From positions 5,952,001 to 6,016,000 of the forward strand of contig NC_014640.1 of assembly GCF_000165835.1 (NCBI RefSeq): 64,000 nucleotides of DNA, read 5' to 3'. This DNA comes from Achromobacter xylosoxidans A8. GTDB lineage: Bacteria; Pseudomonadota; Gammaproteobacteria; Burkholderiales; Burkholderiaceae_B. Position 1 is the stretch's first letter, and the number at the start of each line of letters is the position of its first letter. Positions 52,038 through 61,539 of the stretch are shown here, piece after piece. The notes beneath the pieces were generated by a model that saw only the letters and a list, made by a program, of their open reading frames with translations, was not told the DNA's origin and did no database searches. Position numbers and translations under genes: made by a program.

Positions 52038-53429
52038 GTGGGCAACAACACGCAATTTCCGGGATCGGTCTTCAAGGCCTATGACATCCGCGGCACCGTG
52101 CCCGACCTGATCGACGCCCGCTTCGCCCGCGCCCTGGGCGCGGCGCTGGCCGCCCGCGCGCGCGAGCAAGGCGTGCAGACCCTGGTCGTCGGCCGCGATG
52201 GCCGCCTGAGCAGCGAAATGCTATCGGTGGCGCTGCAGGAAGGCATGCTGGAAGGCGGCGTGGACACCCTGGACATCGGCATGGTGCCCACCCCCCTGGT
52301 CTACTTCGCCGCCAACGTCATGCAAACCGGCTCGGGTGTCGCCATCACCGGCAGCCACAACCCGCCCAAGTACAACGGCTTCAAGATGATGATGGGCGGC
52401 CGCGCGCTCTACGGCGAGGACGTGCAGGCCCTGGCCGCCAGCATGAACGGCGCCGCCAGCGCCCCGGCGGCGCGGCCCGGCGTGCGCCGCCAGCTGGACC
52501 TGGTGGCCGCTTACATCGCGCGCGTGGCATCGGGCGTCCAGCTGGCGCGACCCATGAAGATCGCCATCGATTGCGGCAACGGCGTGGCCGGCGCAGTCGC
52601 CCCGGCGCTGTTCCGCGCCCTGGGCTGCGAAGTCACCGAACTGTTCTGCGAAGTGGACGGCACCTTCCCCAACCATCATCCCGATCCTGCCGAGCCCAAG
52701 AATCTGCAGGACCTGATCAAGTGCGTGGCCGAGACCGACTGCGAGCTGGGCCTGGCATTCGACGGCGACGGCGACCGCCTGGGCGTGGTGACCAAATCGG
52801 GCCAGATCGTCTGGCCGGACCGTCAACTGGTGCTGTTCGCCCGCGATGTGCTGGACCGCAACCCGGGAGCGACCATCATCTATGACGTGAAGTGCAGCCG
52901 GCATGTCGGCCTGTCGGTCGAGGCCGCCGGCGGCGTGCCGCTGATGTGGAAGACCGGCCATTCGCTGGTGAAGGCCAAGCTGGCCGAGACCGGCGCTCCG
53001 CTGGCCGGCGAGATGAGCGGCCACATCTTCTTCAAGGAGCGCTGGTACGGCTTCGACGACGGCCTCTACACGGGCGCCCGCCTGCTGGAGATCGTGTCAC
53101 GCGACGCCGACCCCTGCGCGGTGCTGGAAGCTCTCCCGCAAGACGTTTCCACGCCCGAACTGAAGCTGGAAATGGAAGAAGGCCAGCCTTTCACCCTGGT
53201 CCAGGCCCTGCAGGACCAGGGGCAGTTCCCCGGCGCGGACCGCGTGATCACGATCGACGGCGTGCGCGCGGAGTATCCGGACGGCTTCGGCCTGGCGCGC
53301 CCCTCGAATACCACTCCGGTAGTCGTGCTGCGCTTCGAAGCCCAGACGCCCGCGGCGCTGCAACGCATACAAGCCGACTTCCGCCGCGAGCTGAGCAAGC
53401 TCGCGCCCCAAGCCGATCTGCCTTTCTAG
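52038..53429 (+). CDS. Phosphomannomutase/phosphoglucomutase
   Basis: Interconverts hexose 6-phosphates and 1-phosphates, supplying sugar nucleotides for surface glycans. The 463-residue protein starts at GTG (VGNNTQFPGSVFKAYDIRG) behind AAGGA. It has the phosphoserine loop TGSHNPPKYNGFKMM (about residues 102-116), the Mg2+ loop FDGDGDRLGVV (about 241-251), the sugar-binding GEMSGHIFFKE (about 323-333) and a C-terminal phosphate-binding loop. It belongs to the AlgC/ManB group. It is followed by pgi on the same strand and faces the polysaccharide cluster. Confidence 0.93.
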   Translation: MGNNTQFPGSVFKAYDIRGTVPDLIDARFARALGAALAARAREQGVQTLVVGRDGRLSSEMLSVALQEGMLEGGVDTLDIGMVPTPLVYFAANVMQTGSGVAITGSHNPPKYNGFKMMMGGRALYGEDVQALAASMNGAASAPAARPGVRRQLDLVAAYIARVASGVQLARPMKIAIDCGNGVAGAVAPALFRALGCEVTELFCEVDGTFPNHHPDPAEPKNLQDLIKCVAETDCELGLAFDGDGDRLGVVTKSGQIVWPDRQLVLFARDVLDRNPGATIIYDVKCSRHVGLSVEAAGGVPLMWKTGHSLVKAKLAETGAPLAGEMSGHIFFKERWYGFDDGLYTGARLLEIVSRDADPCAVLEALPQDVSTPELKLEMEEGQPFTLVQALQDQGQFPGADRVITIDGVRAEYPDGFGLARPSNTTPVVVLRFEAQTPAALQRIQADFRRELSKLAPQADLPF

Positions 53430-53436
53430 ATTGCCT

Positions 53437-54990
53437 ATGTCCTTATCGAACAGCCCTGCCTGGCAACAGTTCATCACGGCCACGCGCGCCGCGCCATGCC
53501 GCGGCGAGCAATTGCGCCTTATCAGTGCGCCCGGGCTGCGCCTGGATCTGAGTGCGCAGGCGTATTCTCCAGACCTGCAACAAGCCGAGGCCGCGCTGCT
53601 CGCGCAACAAGGCTTCGACGCGGCCCGGGCCTGCCTGTTCGACGGCGGCAACGCCAACTGGACCGAGCAACGCCCCGCCTGGCACACGGCCTTGCGCGCG
53701 CCGCAACCGCCCGCCAGGGTGGCCAAGGCCGTGCTGGCCGAGCGCGAGCGCATGCGAGAATTCGTGCGCCAGGCCGACGCGGCCGGACGCTATGGCAGTG
53801 TGCTGCACCTGGGCATAGGCGGCAGCGACTGGGGTCCGCGGCTGGTCACGCGCGCCCTGCGCCACGGCGGCGCGCGGCGCGAAGTGCGTTTCGCGTCCAA
53901 CGTGGATTCGCATTCGGTTGCGGACGCGATGAGCCGGCTGGATCCCCACGACACCCTGGTCATCGTCGCCTCCAAGTCATTCACCACGACCGAGCCGCTG
54001 GCCAACGCCGAAGTCGCCATGAACTGGCTGCGCGACGCCGGCGTGGCCGATCCGATCAAGCAGGTCGTGGCGGTCACCGCCAACGTCGAGGCGGCCCTGA
54101 ATCTGGGCATCCTGCCCGACCACATCTTCCAGATCTGGGACTGGGTGGGCGGACGCTATTCGCTCTGGTCCGCGATCAGCCTGCCGGTCGCGCTGGCGCT
54201 GGGCACCGACGCGTTCGACCAGTTGCTGGCGGGCGCCGCCGCCATGGACGAACATTTCCGCACCGCCCCCATCGAGGAAAATGCGCCCGTCCAGCTGGCG
54301 CTGGCGGGCGTCGTGAACCGCAGCGTGCTGGGCTACGACTCCCTGGTGATCGCACCCTACGATTCGCGGCTCTATCACATCGTGCCTTGGGCCCAACAGC
54401 TGGAAATGGAATCGCTCGGCAAGGTCGCCACCGCTGACGGCAGCCCGGCAGGCGTGCCCACCGGCCCGGCGGTCTGGGGCATGTCCGGCACCGACTGCCA
54501 GCACACCTTCTTCCAATGGCTGCACCAGGACACCCGGGGCGCTCCCGTCGACTTCATCCTGTGCGAAAAGCCCGACCACGCCTACGCGCGGCATCATGAA
54601 CTGCTGATCGCCAACTGCCTGGCGCAGCGTTCCGCGTTGCTGCGCGGCAAGTCCTTCGAGGAAGCGCTGGCCGAAACCTCCGCCATCGAAAGCGATCCGG
54701 ACCGCGCGCGACTGCTGGCGCAGCATCGCGTCCACCCGGGCGGGCGGCCGTCCTCGCTCATCGTGCTGCCGCACCTGGAGGCCTACATGCTGGGCGCGCT
54801 GCTGGCGCTATACGAGCACAAAGTGTTCACCCAGGGCGTGGTGTGGGGCATCAATCCCTTCGACCAATGGGGCGTGGAGTTCGGCAAGGCGTTGGCCAAA
54901 GGCATCATGCACGAGCTGAATTCGCAGCAAGCCAGCCAGCAAGATCCCTCTACCCGCTACTGGATCGACGCGATCACGCGCCGTCCTTGA
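53437..54990 (+). CDS. pgi: Glucose-6-phosphate isomerase
   Basis: Interconverts glucose 6-phosphate and fructose 6-phosphate. The 517-residue protein has LHLGIGGSDWGPRLV (about residues 125-139), ASKSFTTTEPLANA, the DWVGGRYSLWSAISL signature (about 235-249), the catalytic-base segment MESLGK and the C-terminal VWGINPFDQWGVEFGK. It follows the mutase with 7 bases between, so the two may supply hexose phosphates for the glycan cluster beside them. Confidence 0.97.
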   Translation: MSLSNSPAWQQFITATRAAPCRGEQLRLISAPGLRLDLSAQAYSPDLQQAEAALLAQQGFDAARACLFDGGNANWTEQRPAWHTALRAPQPPARVAKAVLAERERMREFVRQADAAGRYGSVLHLGIGGSDWGPRLVTRALRHGGARREVRFASNVDSHSVADAMSRLDPHDTLVIVASKSFTTTEPLANAEVAMNWLRDAGVADPIKQVVAVTANVEAALNLGILPDHIFQIWDWVGGRYSLWSAISLPVALALGTDAFDQLLAGAAAMDEHFRTAPIEENAPVQLALAGVVNRSVLGYDSLVIAPYDSRLYHIVPWAQQLEMESLGKVATADGSPAGVPTGPAVWGMSGTDCQHTFFQWLHQDTRGAPVDFILCEKPDHAYARHHELLIANCLAQRSALLRGKSFEEALAETSAIESDPDRARLLAQHRVHPGGRPSSLIVLPHLEAYMLGALLALYEHKVFTQGVVWGINPFDQWGVEFGKALAKGIMHELNSQQASQQDPSTRYWIDAITRRP

Positions 54991-55016
54991 GGACCGGCCA
55001 GCGCCGGCACTTCCGC

Positions 55017-56150
55017 TCAGGCGCCAAGCGCGTCGTAAATTTCCACTTGAAGGCGCGCCACGCGCTCGATATTGAACTCGCGCTCGGCCAGCGTCCTGCC
55101 CGCAGCGCCCATGGACTGGCGCAAGGCGGGATCCTCGGCCAGACGGGCAATGGCGTCCGCCAGCGCCTGCGCATCGCGCACCGGCACCAGCAGCCCGGTC
55201 TCGCCGGCCTCGATCGCATCGCGGCAGCCGGGAACGTCGGTGGTCACGACCGCCCGCGCGCAAGCGGCGGCCTCGATCAGCGATTTGGGCAGACCTTCCC
55301 GATAGGAAGGCAGCACGGCGATATGTGAAGCGGCGTACAGCGCGGCCACGTCGGAACGCTCGCCCAGCGCGCGCACGCAGCCTTCGCGCTGCCAGGCGTC
55401 CACGTCGTCCGGCGTCGCCGAAGCAGGATTGCCGGCATCCACGCCACCGACCAACTGCATCGTGACGGGCAAGCCGCGCTCGCGCAGCAGCCTTGCCGCC
55501 TGCACGAATTCCTGCACGCCCTTGTCGCGCAGCAGCCGTGCCACCATGGTGACCACGACCGGCGGCGCCGGCGGTTCGGGCTGGGCACTGTATTCGTTCA
55601 GATCCACGCCCGCGCCGCGGATCATGACGACCTGGGCGTCGCGCACCGCGCCCAGCGACTGGAGCAGATCGCGGTCGCTGGCGTTCTGGAAGATCACGCG
55701 ACTGTTGGGGTGGCCCAGCGCCAGCCGGTACAGGTGCGCCACCACCGCGCGCACCAGCTTCATCTTCAGCGAATTGGACAGGAACACGAAGCCCAGGCCG
55801 GAGATCGCCGCGACCATGCCCGGCACGCGCGTCAAGCGCGCGGCGATGCCCCCGTAGAGCACGGGCTTGATCGTGACCAGATGCACGATCCGAGGCCGCA
55901 GGCGCCGGAACAAGCGGATCAAGGCCAGCAGCGTGCCCAGTTCCTGCAAGGGATGCTTGCCGCTACGCGTCATCGGAATCGCGTGGTGCGTCATGCCCAG
56001 CGCCTCGATCTCAGCCACTGCGGGGCCGTCCATCGTGGCGACGTGCACCTCATAGCCCGCCTGTTGCGCGGCCAGCGCCACCGGCACGCGGTGCGACATG
56101 AAGAAAGCCGGATTGTTGACGACAAACAGCAGGCGGCGCGCGGCGCTCAT
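55017..56150 (-). CDS. Glycosyltransferase family 4 (PglA/CapM-like)
   Basis: A 377-residue GT-B fold transferase, cytosolic or membrane-associated. It begins RLLFVVNNPAFFMSHRVPVALAA, has the GLGFVFLSNSLKMKLVRAVV segment typical of enzymes acting on lipid-linked acceptors, and the donor-site motif VLPSYREGLPKSLIEAAACARAVVTTDVPG with the EX7E-type glutamates. The last gene of the minus-strand cluster. Its start overlaps the upstream GT stop (ATGA). The sugar it transfers is not known. Confidence 0.9.
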   Translation of the reverse strand: MSAARRLLFVVNNPAFFMSHRVPVALAAQQAGYEVHVATMDGPAVAEIEALGMTHHAIPMTRSGKHPLQELGTLLALIRLFRRLRPRIVHLVTIKPVLYGGIAARLTRVPGMVAAISGLGFVFLSNSLKMKLVRAVVAHLYRLALGHPNSRVIFQNASDRDLLQSLGAVRDAQVVMIRGAGVDLNEYSAQPEPPAPPVVVTMVARLLRDKGVQEFVQAARLLRERGLPVTMQLVGGVDAGNPASATPDDVDAWQREGCVRALGERSDVAALYAASHIAVLPSYREGLPKSLIEAAACARAVVTTDVPGCRDAIEAGETGLLVPVRDAQALADAIARLAEDPALRQSMGAAGRTLAEREFNIERVARLQVEIYDALGA

Positions 56151-57304
56151 GCTTGTGCTCCTGAAATGCGGCGCCACACCGCGATGTAGCTATGCACCAT
56201 GCGCACAAGGTCGAAATTTTCCAGCACACGGGCGCGGCCCGCCTCGCCTGCGCGTTCGCGGCCACGCGAGGCCACCTCGCGCAGGGCCGTCTCGATGCCG
56301 CGGGCCAGCGCCTCGGACTGCTCCGGCGGCACCACCACGCCGGCATCGCCGACAATGTAGGCGGCGTCGCCCACATCCGTCACGACGCAGTAGACGCCGC
56401 AAGCCATGGCCTCGGCCACTACGTTGGGGAAGCCCTCGGCGCAGCTGGACAGCACGTGCAGGTCCAGTCCATTCATCGCGGCAGGCACGTCGTCGCTAGG
56501 CCCCGCCAGCACCAGCCGGTCGCGCAAGCCCAGCCTGTCTATCAAGGCGGCCAGCTCGGCATTTGCCGGATCCATGCCGCGGCCTATCAGCACGCAACGC
56601 AGTCCGGCATCGCGGCCGTCGCGCACTAATGCCGCGACAGCGCGCAGCAGGTTGGCATGGTCCTTGAGCGGATCCCAGCGGGCCACGCAGCCGATGGCCG
56701 GCACGTCCTGCGGCAAGTCCCATTGCGCGCGCATGCGCACCCGGGCCTCGCCGTCGGGCGCATAGCGCGACAGATCATAGCCATTGGCGATCACCACCAT
56801 GCGCTCGCGCGCATAGCCCTTGTCGGCATGGCGCTGCGCCGACTTCTGCGCGGCGCACACAATAGCCTTCGGTATGCGGCCCGACAGCAGCGCGCATGCC
56901 CGCAGCACCATGCGCGCCGAACGGCTGCTGCGTTCCAGATGCTCGCCAGAGTTGCGGATACCCCAGGCGATGGCGCGCACGCCCGCCAGGCGCGCCGCCA
57001 GGCCGCCGATCAGGTCGGCGTGGTACATCCAGGTCTGCACCGCGTCGGGACGCGTTGCGGCGATGAGCGAGCGCAACGCCATGAAACCGGCCAGGGTGAT
57101 GCGCCCGCGCTTCATACCCAGCGCATGCACGGCGATGCCTGCAGCGCGCAGGCGTTCGCCATAGATACCCTCATCGGTGAGCGACACCACGACGTGCTCC
57201 ACGTCCGCCTCGGGATAGGTGGCCAGGCGGAACAGCACGGACTCCGCGCCTCCCTGCCCCAGGCCGGTGATGATGTGCAGGACACGCAGCCGCCGCGCGT
57301 TCAT
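56147..57304 (-). CDS. Glycosyltransferase family 4
   Basis: A 385-residue GT-B transferase. It starts LRVLHIITGLGQGGAESVLFRLA, where the Gly-rich loop binds the acceptor side. The donor domain has IGCVARWDPLKDHANLL, CVLIGRGMDPANAELA and SSCAEGFPNVVAEAMACGVYCVVTDVGD (EX7E). ATGA overlaps link it to both neighbours. The donor and linkage are unknown. Confidence 0.92.
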   Translation of the reverse strand: MNARRLRVLHIITGLGQGGAESVLFRLATYPEADVEHVVVSLTDEGIYGERLRAAGIAVHALGMKRGRITLAGFMALRSLIAATRPDAVQTWMYHADLIGGLAARLAGVRAIAWGIRNSGEHLERSSRSARMVLRACALLSGRIPKAIVCAAQKSAQRHADKGYARERMVVIANGYDLSRYAPDGEARVRMRAQWDLPQDVPAIGCVARWDPLKDHANLLRAVAALVRDGRDAGLRCVLIGRGMDPANAELAALIDRLGLRDRLVLAGPSDDVPAAMNGLDLHVLSSCAEGFPNVVAEAMACGVYCVVTDVGDAAYIVGDAGVVVPPEQSEALARGIETALREVASRGRERAGEAGRARVLENFDLVRMVHSYIAVWRRISGAQA

Positions 57305-58416
57305 CGCTCCTCCCGCACGGCATCGAACAATTCGTCCCACTCCCCCAGCACGCTGGTCAGCGCATAGCGCTGCCGCACCGCGAAAGCGCCACGCATGCCC
57401 AGCTGCTGGCGCAAGGAGAGGTCCCCCAGCAGGCGGCGCAGGGCCTCGCGCAGGGCATCGCGATTGCCGGCGGGTACCAGCAAGGCATCCTCGCCGTTGC
57501 GCGTCATTTCGCGCGGGCCGCTAGGGCAATCGAATGCCACGCAGGGTAGCCCCAGCGACATGGCTTCCAGCAACACATTGGGGAAGCCCTCCACCAGGGA
57601 ACTCAGCACGAAAGCCTGCCCGCGCGCGAGCTCATCCCAGGGCGCCTCGGTCCGGCCGGGCAGGCTGACGCGGGACTGCAGACCCAGGCGCGCGACCTGC
57701 TGCTCCAGCGCGCCGCGTTCGGGGCCTTCGCCCCAGATGCGCAGGTTCCAGTCAGGAAAATCAGGCGCCAGCTGCCCGAACACGTCGATCAGCAGGTCGA
57801 ATTGCTTGTCGGTGACCAGGCGTCCCATGGCCAGCAGCTCGCGGGGCGCGTCATCTTCACGCTGCGGCACCATCGGCGCGTCCAGCAGGGGCGCCGGCAA
57901 GGGGTTGGGAATGACGGCCAGGCGCTTGATGCCAGGCACCTGGCGGGCGAACGGACCGGCAGTGTCCTCCGCCTGCACCGTGACCATGTCGGCGCGGGGG
58001 TACAGAACGCGGCGCAGCTTGCGCCACACCGTTCCCGTCGTGGTCTCGGCCACCGGGTTGGTGCGCTCGCAAACGATGAGCGGCACGCCCAGCCCGCGGG
58101 TGGCAAGGATGGCGGCCACATTGACGTTGGTCAGGAAGGACACCACCACGTCCGGCTTGGACTCACGGATGTGCCGGCGCAGCGCCAACAGACGCTTGAA
58201 CGCGGCCATGGCGCCCGACACGCGCGTACCCGCCAGATCCGCCAGCCAGGCCAGTTCGACCTTGTCCGACAGCGGATAGAAACAGGTTCCCTTGGACGAG
58301 TAGGTCGGCGTCAGGATGACGGAATCCCCGCGTTCGGCCCATGCGTTGACCAGCGTGGCGGCGACTCTTTCGGCGCCGCCCGCATGCATGGAACTGACCA
58401 GCATCAAGATTTTCAT
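57301..58416 (-). CDS. Glycosyltransferase family 4 (paralogue of 60397-61539)
   Basis: A 371-residue GT-B transferase: MKILMLVSSMHAGGAERVAATLVNAW at the N-terminus, LLAMGRLVTDKQFDLLIDVF in the linker, and LSSLVEGFPNVLLEAMSLGLPCVAFDCPSGPREM as the donor EX7E region. It shares long matching stretches with the GT upstream of asnB, so the pair arose by duplication. It starts 3 bases after the asnB stop. Confidence 0.92.
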   Translation of the reverse strand: MKILMLVSSMHAGGAERVAATLVNAWAERGDSVILTPTYSSKGTCFYPLSDKVELAWLADLAGTRVSGAMAAFKRLLALRRHIRESKPDVVVSFLTNVNVAAILATRGLGVPLIVCERTNPVAETTTGTVWRKLRRVLYPRADMVTVQAEDTAGPFARQVPGIKRLAVIPNPLPAPLLDAPMVPQREDDAPRELLAMGRLVTDKQFDLLIDVFGQLAPDFPDWNLRIWGEGPERGALEQQVARLGLQSRVSLPGRTEAPWDELARGQAFVLSSLVEGFPNVLLEAMSLGLPCVAFDCPSGPREMTRNGEDALLVPAGNRDALREALRRLLGDLSLRQQLGMRGAFAVRQRYALTSVLGEWDELFDAVREER

Positions 58417-58419
58417 GCG

Positions 58420-60351
58420 TCAAAGACTCCCAACCGTTCCTCCCTGCTCCTTGGCGCCGCGATAGCGGTCGAGCCAGGCCTGCATCATCAGCACACCCCA
58501 CAGATGGCTGTCCCAGTTCCGATGGCCAGAGGTGTGCTCGCGCCACTTACGCAGGATGGGCTCGGGTTCGAACCAGCCTTCCTGGCGCAGGCGCGCCGGA
58601 TCCAGCAAGGCATCGGCCCACTCGCGCAGCGGGCCGCGCAACCAGGCGGCCAGGGGCACGGCGAAGCCGCGCTTGGGACGGTCCACCAGCGCCTGCGGCA
58701 CATGGCGGTGCAGCACCTGGCGCAGCAGCCACTTGCCGGTATTGCCGCGCACCTTGTATTGGTGCGGCAGGCTCCAGGCGAATTCATACACGCGGTGGTC
58801 GATCAGCGGCACGCGGGTTTCCAGGCTGACGGCCATGGCCGCGCGATCCACCTTGACCAGGATGTCGTCCGGCAGATAGGTCACCGTGTCCAGCTTCATC
58901 ATGGCTTCGAAGGTGGAGCCCTGCATCGCCCGGGCGAACTCGGACACCGGCTCCACGCCGCCCTTCACCACGCTGGACGGATCGGCCCAATACGACACGA
59001 AATGGCGGTAGAACTCGCCGCGCGTGTCGGCGCGCAGCAGCTCTCCCAGCTTGCCGACCTTGCCGCGCCAGGCGCCGCGCCCCGGCAGATGCGTGGATGC
59101 GCTGAGCAGCGCGCCGGCGGGCTTGCGCAGCAAGGCAGGAACGCGCTCGCATTGCTGCCACCAGTTGTTCACGCGGAAGTAGCGCGAATAGCCACCGAAA
59201 AGTTCGTCGCCGCCGTCGCCGGACAAGGCCACCGTGACGTGCTGGCGCGCCATGCGCGTCACCAGCGAGGTCGGGATCTGCGACGAATCCGCGAACGGTT
59301 CATCGTACATATCGGCCAGCGACGGCACCACGGCCAGCGCATCTTCCGCCGTCACGTATAGCTCGGTATGGTCGGTTCCCAGATGCGTGGCCACGGCCTT
59401 GGCGTGCTGCGCCTCGTCGTAGCCTTTCTCGTGAAAACCGATGGCGAAAGTGCGCACGGGCTGCGAGCTCTGCGACTGCATCAGCGCCACGATGGTGGAC
59501 GAGTCGATGCCGCCCGACAGGAAGGCGCCCAGGCTCACATCCGACAGCATCTGGCCGCCGACCGCCTTGGACAGCACGCCCTCCAGCGCATCGGTGGCCT
59601 GCGCGTCGGATTCGAACGACAGCAGCGATTGCGCCGAGGTGTCGGCGGCCTCGCGGGCCGACCAGTACACGCGCGGCTCGGGCATGCGGCGGCTGCGGGT
59701 ATCGTCGGCCGTGAATTCGACCCACGTACCCGGCGGCAGCTTGGCGATGCCTTGATAAATCGATTGCGGCGCGGGAATGTAGTTGTGCCGCATGAACGAC
59801 GCCAGGGCGTTGCGGTTCAACTCGCGGCCGAAACCCGGAATCGGCATCAAGCCCTTGAGTTCTGAAGCGAACACCAGTTCCGCGCCCGAATAGCCGTAGT
59901 ACAGCGGCTTTTCGCCCATGCGGTCGCGCGCCAGCATCAGCTTGCGCGAGGCGCGGTCCCACAGCGCGATGGCGAACATGCCCACCGCGGCCTGCAGGGT
60001 GGCCTCGATGCCCAGGGCGGTGAAACCCGCCAGCAGCGTTTCCGTGTCCGAATGGCCGCGCCAGGACGGCGCCAGCGCCGATTGCTCGAGCTGCTTGCGG
60101 ATGTCCAGGTGGTTGTAGATCTCGCCGTTGAACACCATGACATAGCGGCCGCAGGCCGACGTCATGGGTTGATGGCCTGCCTCGGTCAGGTCAAGGATCG
60201 CCAGGCGCACGTGCGCCAGCGCCAGTTCGGCCTCGGTGTCTTCCCAGAATCCGTTGCTGTCCGGCCCGCGGTGGCGGATGCGACGGCAGCTTTCCGCCAA
60301 CACCTGCGCCTTGTTCCCGACAGGGCCCCAAATCCCGACTATTCCGCACAT
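58420..60351 (-). CDS. asnB: Asparagine-synthase-type amidotransferase (WbpS-like)
   Basis: A 643-residue glutamine-dependent amidotransferase. The class II glutaminase domain begins MCGIVGIWG with Cys2 as nucleophile and has RHRGPDSNGFW, MVFNGEIYNHLDIR and GHSDTETLL. The synthetase domain has the PP-loop FLSGGIDSSTIVALM (about residues 265-279) and SGDGGDELFGGYSRYF. In a glycan cluster with a uronic-acid-forming dehydrogenase, such enzymes (WbpS, WbmE) usually amidate a hexuronic acid. True asparagine synthesis is the alternative. Confidence 0.88.
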   Translation of the reverse strand: MCGIVGIWGPVGNKAQVLAESCRRIRHRGPDSNGFWEDTEAELALAHVRLAILDLTEAGHQPMTSACGRYVMVFNGEIYNHLDIRKQLEQSALAPSWRGHSDTETLLAGFTALGIEATLQAAVGMFAIALWDRASRKLMLARDRMGEKPLYYGYSGAELVFASELKGLMPIPGFGRELNRNALASFMRHNYIPAPQSIYQGIAKLPPGTWVEFTADDTRSRRMPEPRVYWSAREAADTSAQSLLSFESDAQATDALEGVLSKAVGGQMLSDVSLGAFLSGGIDSSTIVALMQSQSSQPVRTFAIGFHEKGYDEAQHAKAVATHLGTDHTELYVTAEDALAVVPSLADMYDEPFADSSQIPTSLVTRMARQHVTVALSGDGGDELFGGYSRYFRVNNWWQQCERVPALLRKPAGALLSASTHLPGRGAWRGKVGKLGELLRADTRGEFYRHFVSYWADPSSVVKGGVEPVSEFARAMQGSTFEAMMKLDTVTYLPDDILVKVDRAAMAVSLETRVPLIDHRVYEFAWSLPHQYKVRGNTGKWLLRQVLHRHVPQALVDRPKRGFAVPLAAWLRGPLREWADALLDPARLRQEGWFEPEPILRKWREHTSGHRNWDSHLWGVLMMQAWLDRYRGAKEQGGTVGSL

Positions 60352-60396
60352 GATGAAGTTCTCGTTATCACTGTAGCAACGGCGCGGCGCGCGGCC

Positions 60397-61539
60397 TCAT
60401 CGGCCGGCTTCGCGCACGCCGTCAAAAAGTTCTTGCCATTTCTGCAGCACGCGCGCGGCCGAAAAACGGTCGCGCACCTCGGTCGCCGCCTGCGCCATGC
60501 GCAGACGGTCCGCGTCATTGCGCATGACGGCGTCCAGCGCCTGGCACAGCGCGCCCACGTCACCATTGGGGCGCACCAGTACGCCATCCACGCCTTCACG
60601 AATGATCTCGCGCGGTCCCGTGTCGCAATCGAACGATACGGCGGCCAGCCCGCTCGCCATGGATTCGAGCAAGGTATTGGACAGCCCCTCGAAGCGTGAA
60701 GTCAGCACGTACAGGTCGGCGCTGTCATACCAGTCGCCGACGTTGCCCGCACGCCCCGGCATGAAGACGCGCGACTCCAGACCGGCCTCGCTCACCTGCG
60801 CCTCGAGGGCGCGTCTTTCGCCGCCCTCGCCCAGGATAACCAGATCCCAGCCGGGATGCGATGCCGCCAGTTGCGCGTAGGCCTGGATCAGCAGGTCGAA
60901 ACCCTTGTCGGCGTGCAGGCGGCCCACCGCCAGCAGCCGTTTGCGGCCGTCGCCCGACACGGGCCGCAGGACAGGCTCGGCGCGCGGCAATGGGAAGTGC
61001 ACGGGGTTGGGGATGACGGCCAACTTGCTGCCCGGCACGTGCTGCGCCAACCAGTCGGCAGTGCCGCGGGTCAATGCGACCACGCTGGCCGCGCGCGGAT
61101 ACGTCAACCGGCGCAAGCGCTGCCAGAAGCCCGACAAAGTCTGCGAGGGCGGATGCGTATGCTCGGTCGCGACCACCTGGCAGGACAGGCCCGCGCAGGC
61201 CAGGACCGACAGCACCGAGGCGGTCGTCATCATGCCCAGCACGATGTCCGGACGGAACGACTTGACCACACGGCGCAAGGCGCGCACCCGCTGCACATTG
61301 CTCCAGATGCCGCGCAGGCCGCCGCCCTCGCCCGCCGTATGCAGCACCTCGCGGCGCACCTTGGGGTGCAGCGCGTAGACGTCACCCTCGGCGCTTGCCT
61401 GCGTCACCACCATTACCTCGCGGCCCATGCCCGCCCAATGCGCGCTCAGGTCGGCGGCCACGCGCTCCGCGCCGCCGCCATGCAGGGAATGGATGAATAG
61501 CAGGACGCGCGGCGCCGGGCCGGGATCGGTCTCGGGCAT
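60397..61539 (-). CDS. Glycosyltransferase family 4
   Basis: A 380-residue GT-B transferase: VLLFIHSLHGGGAERVAADLSAHW near the start, LLAVGRLHADKGFDLLIQAY, and LTSRFEGLSNTLLESMASGLAAVSFDCDTGPREI with the EX7E glutamates. It matches the enzyme at 57301-58416 over its whole length. It starts directly before the flippase stop, with no gap, and ends 45 bases before asnB. Confidence 0.92.
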   Translation of the reverse strand: MPETDPGPAPRVLLFIHSLHGGGAERVAADLSAHWAGMGREVMVVTQASAEGDVYALHPKVRREVLHTAGEGGGLRGIWSNVQRVRALRRVVKSFRPDIVLGMMTTASVLSVLACAGLSCQVVATEHTHPPSQTLSGFWQRLRRLTYPRAASVVALTRGTADWLAQHVPGSKLAVIPNPVHFPLPRAEPVLRPVSGDGRKRLLAVGRLHADKGFDLLIQAYAQLAASHPGWDLVILGEGGERRALEAQVSEAGLESRVFMPGRAGNVGDWYDSADLYVLTSRFEGLSNTLLESMASGLAAVSFDCDTGPREIIREGVDGVLVRPNGDVGALCQALDAVMRNDADRLRMAQAATEVRDRFSAARVLQKWQELFDGVREAGR

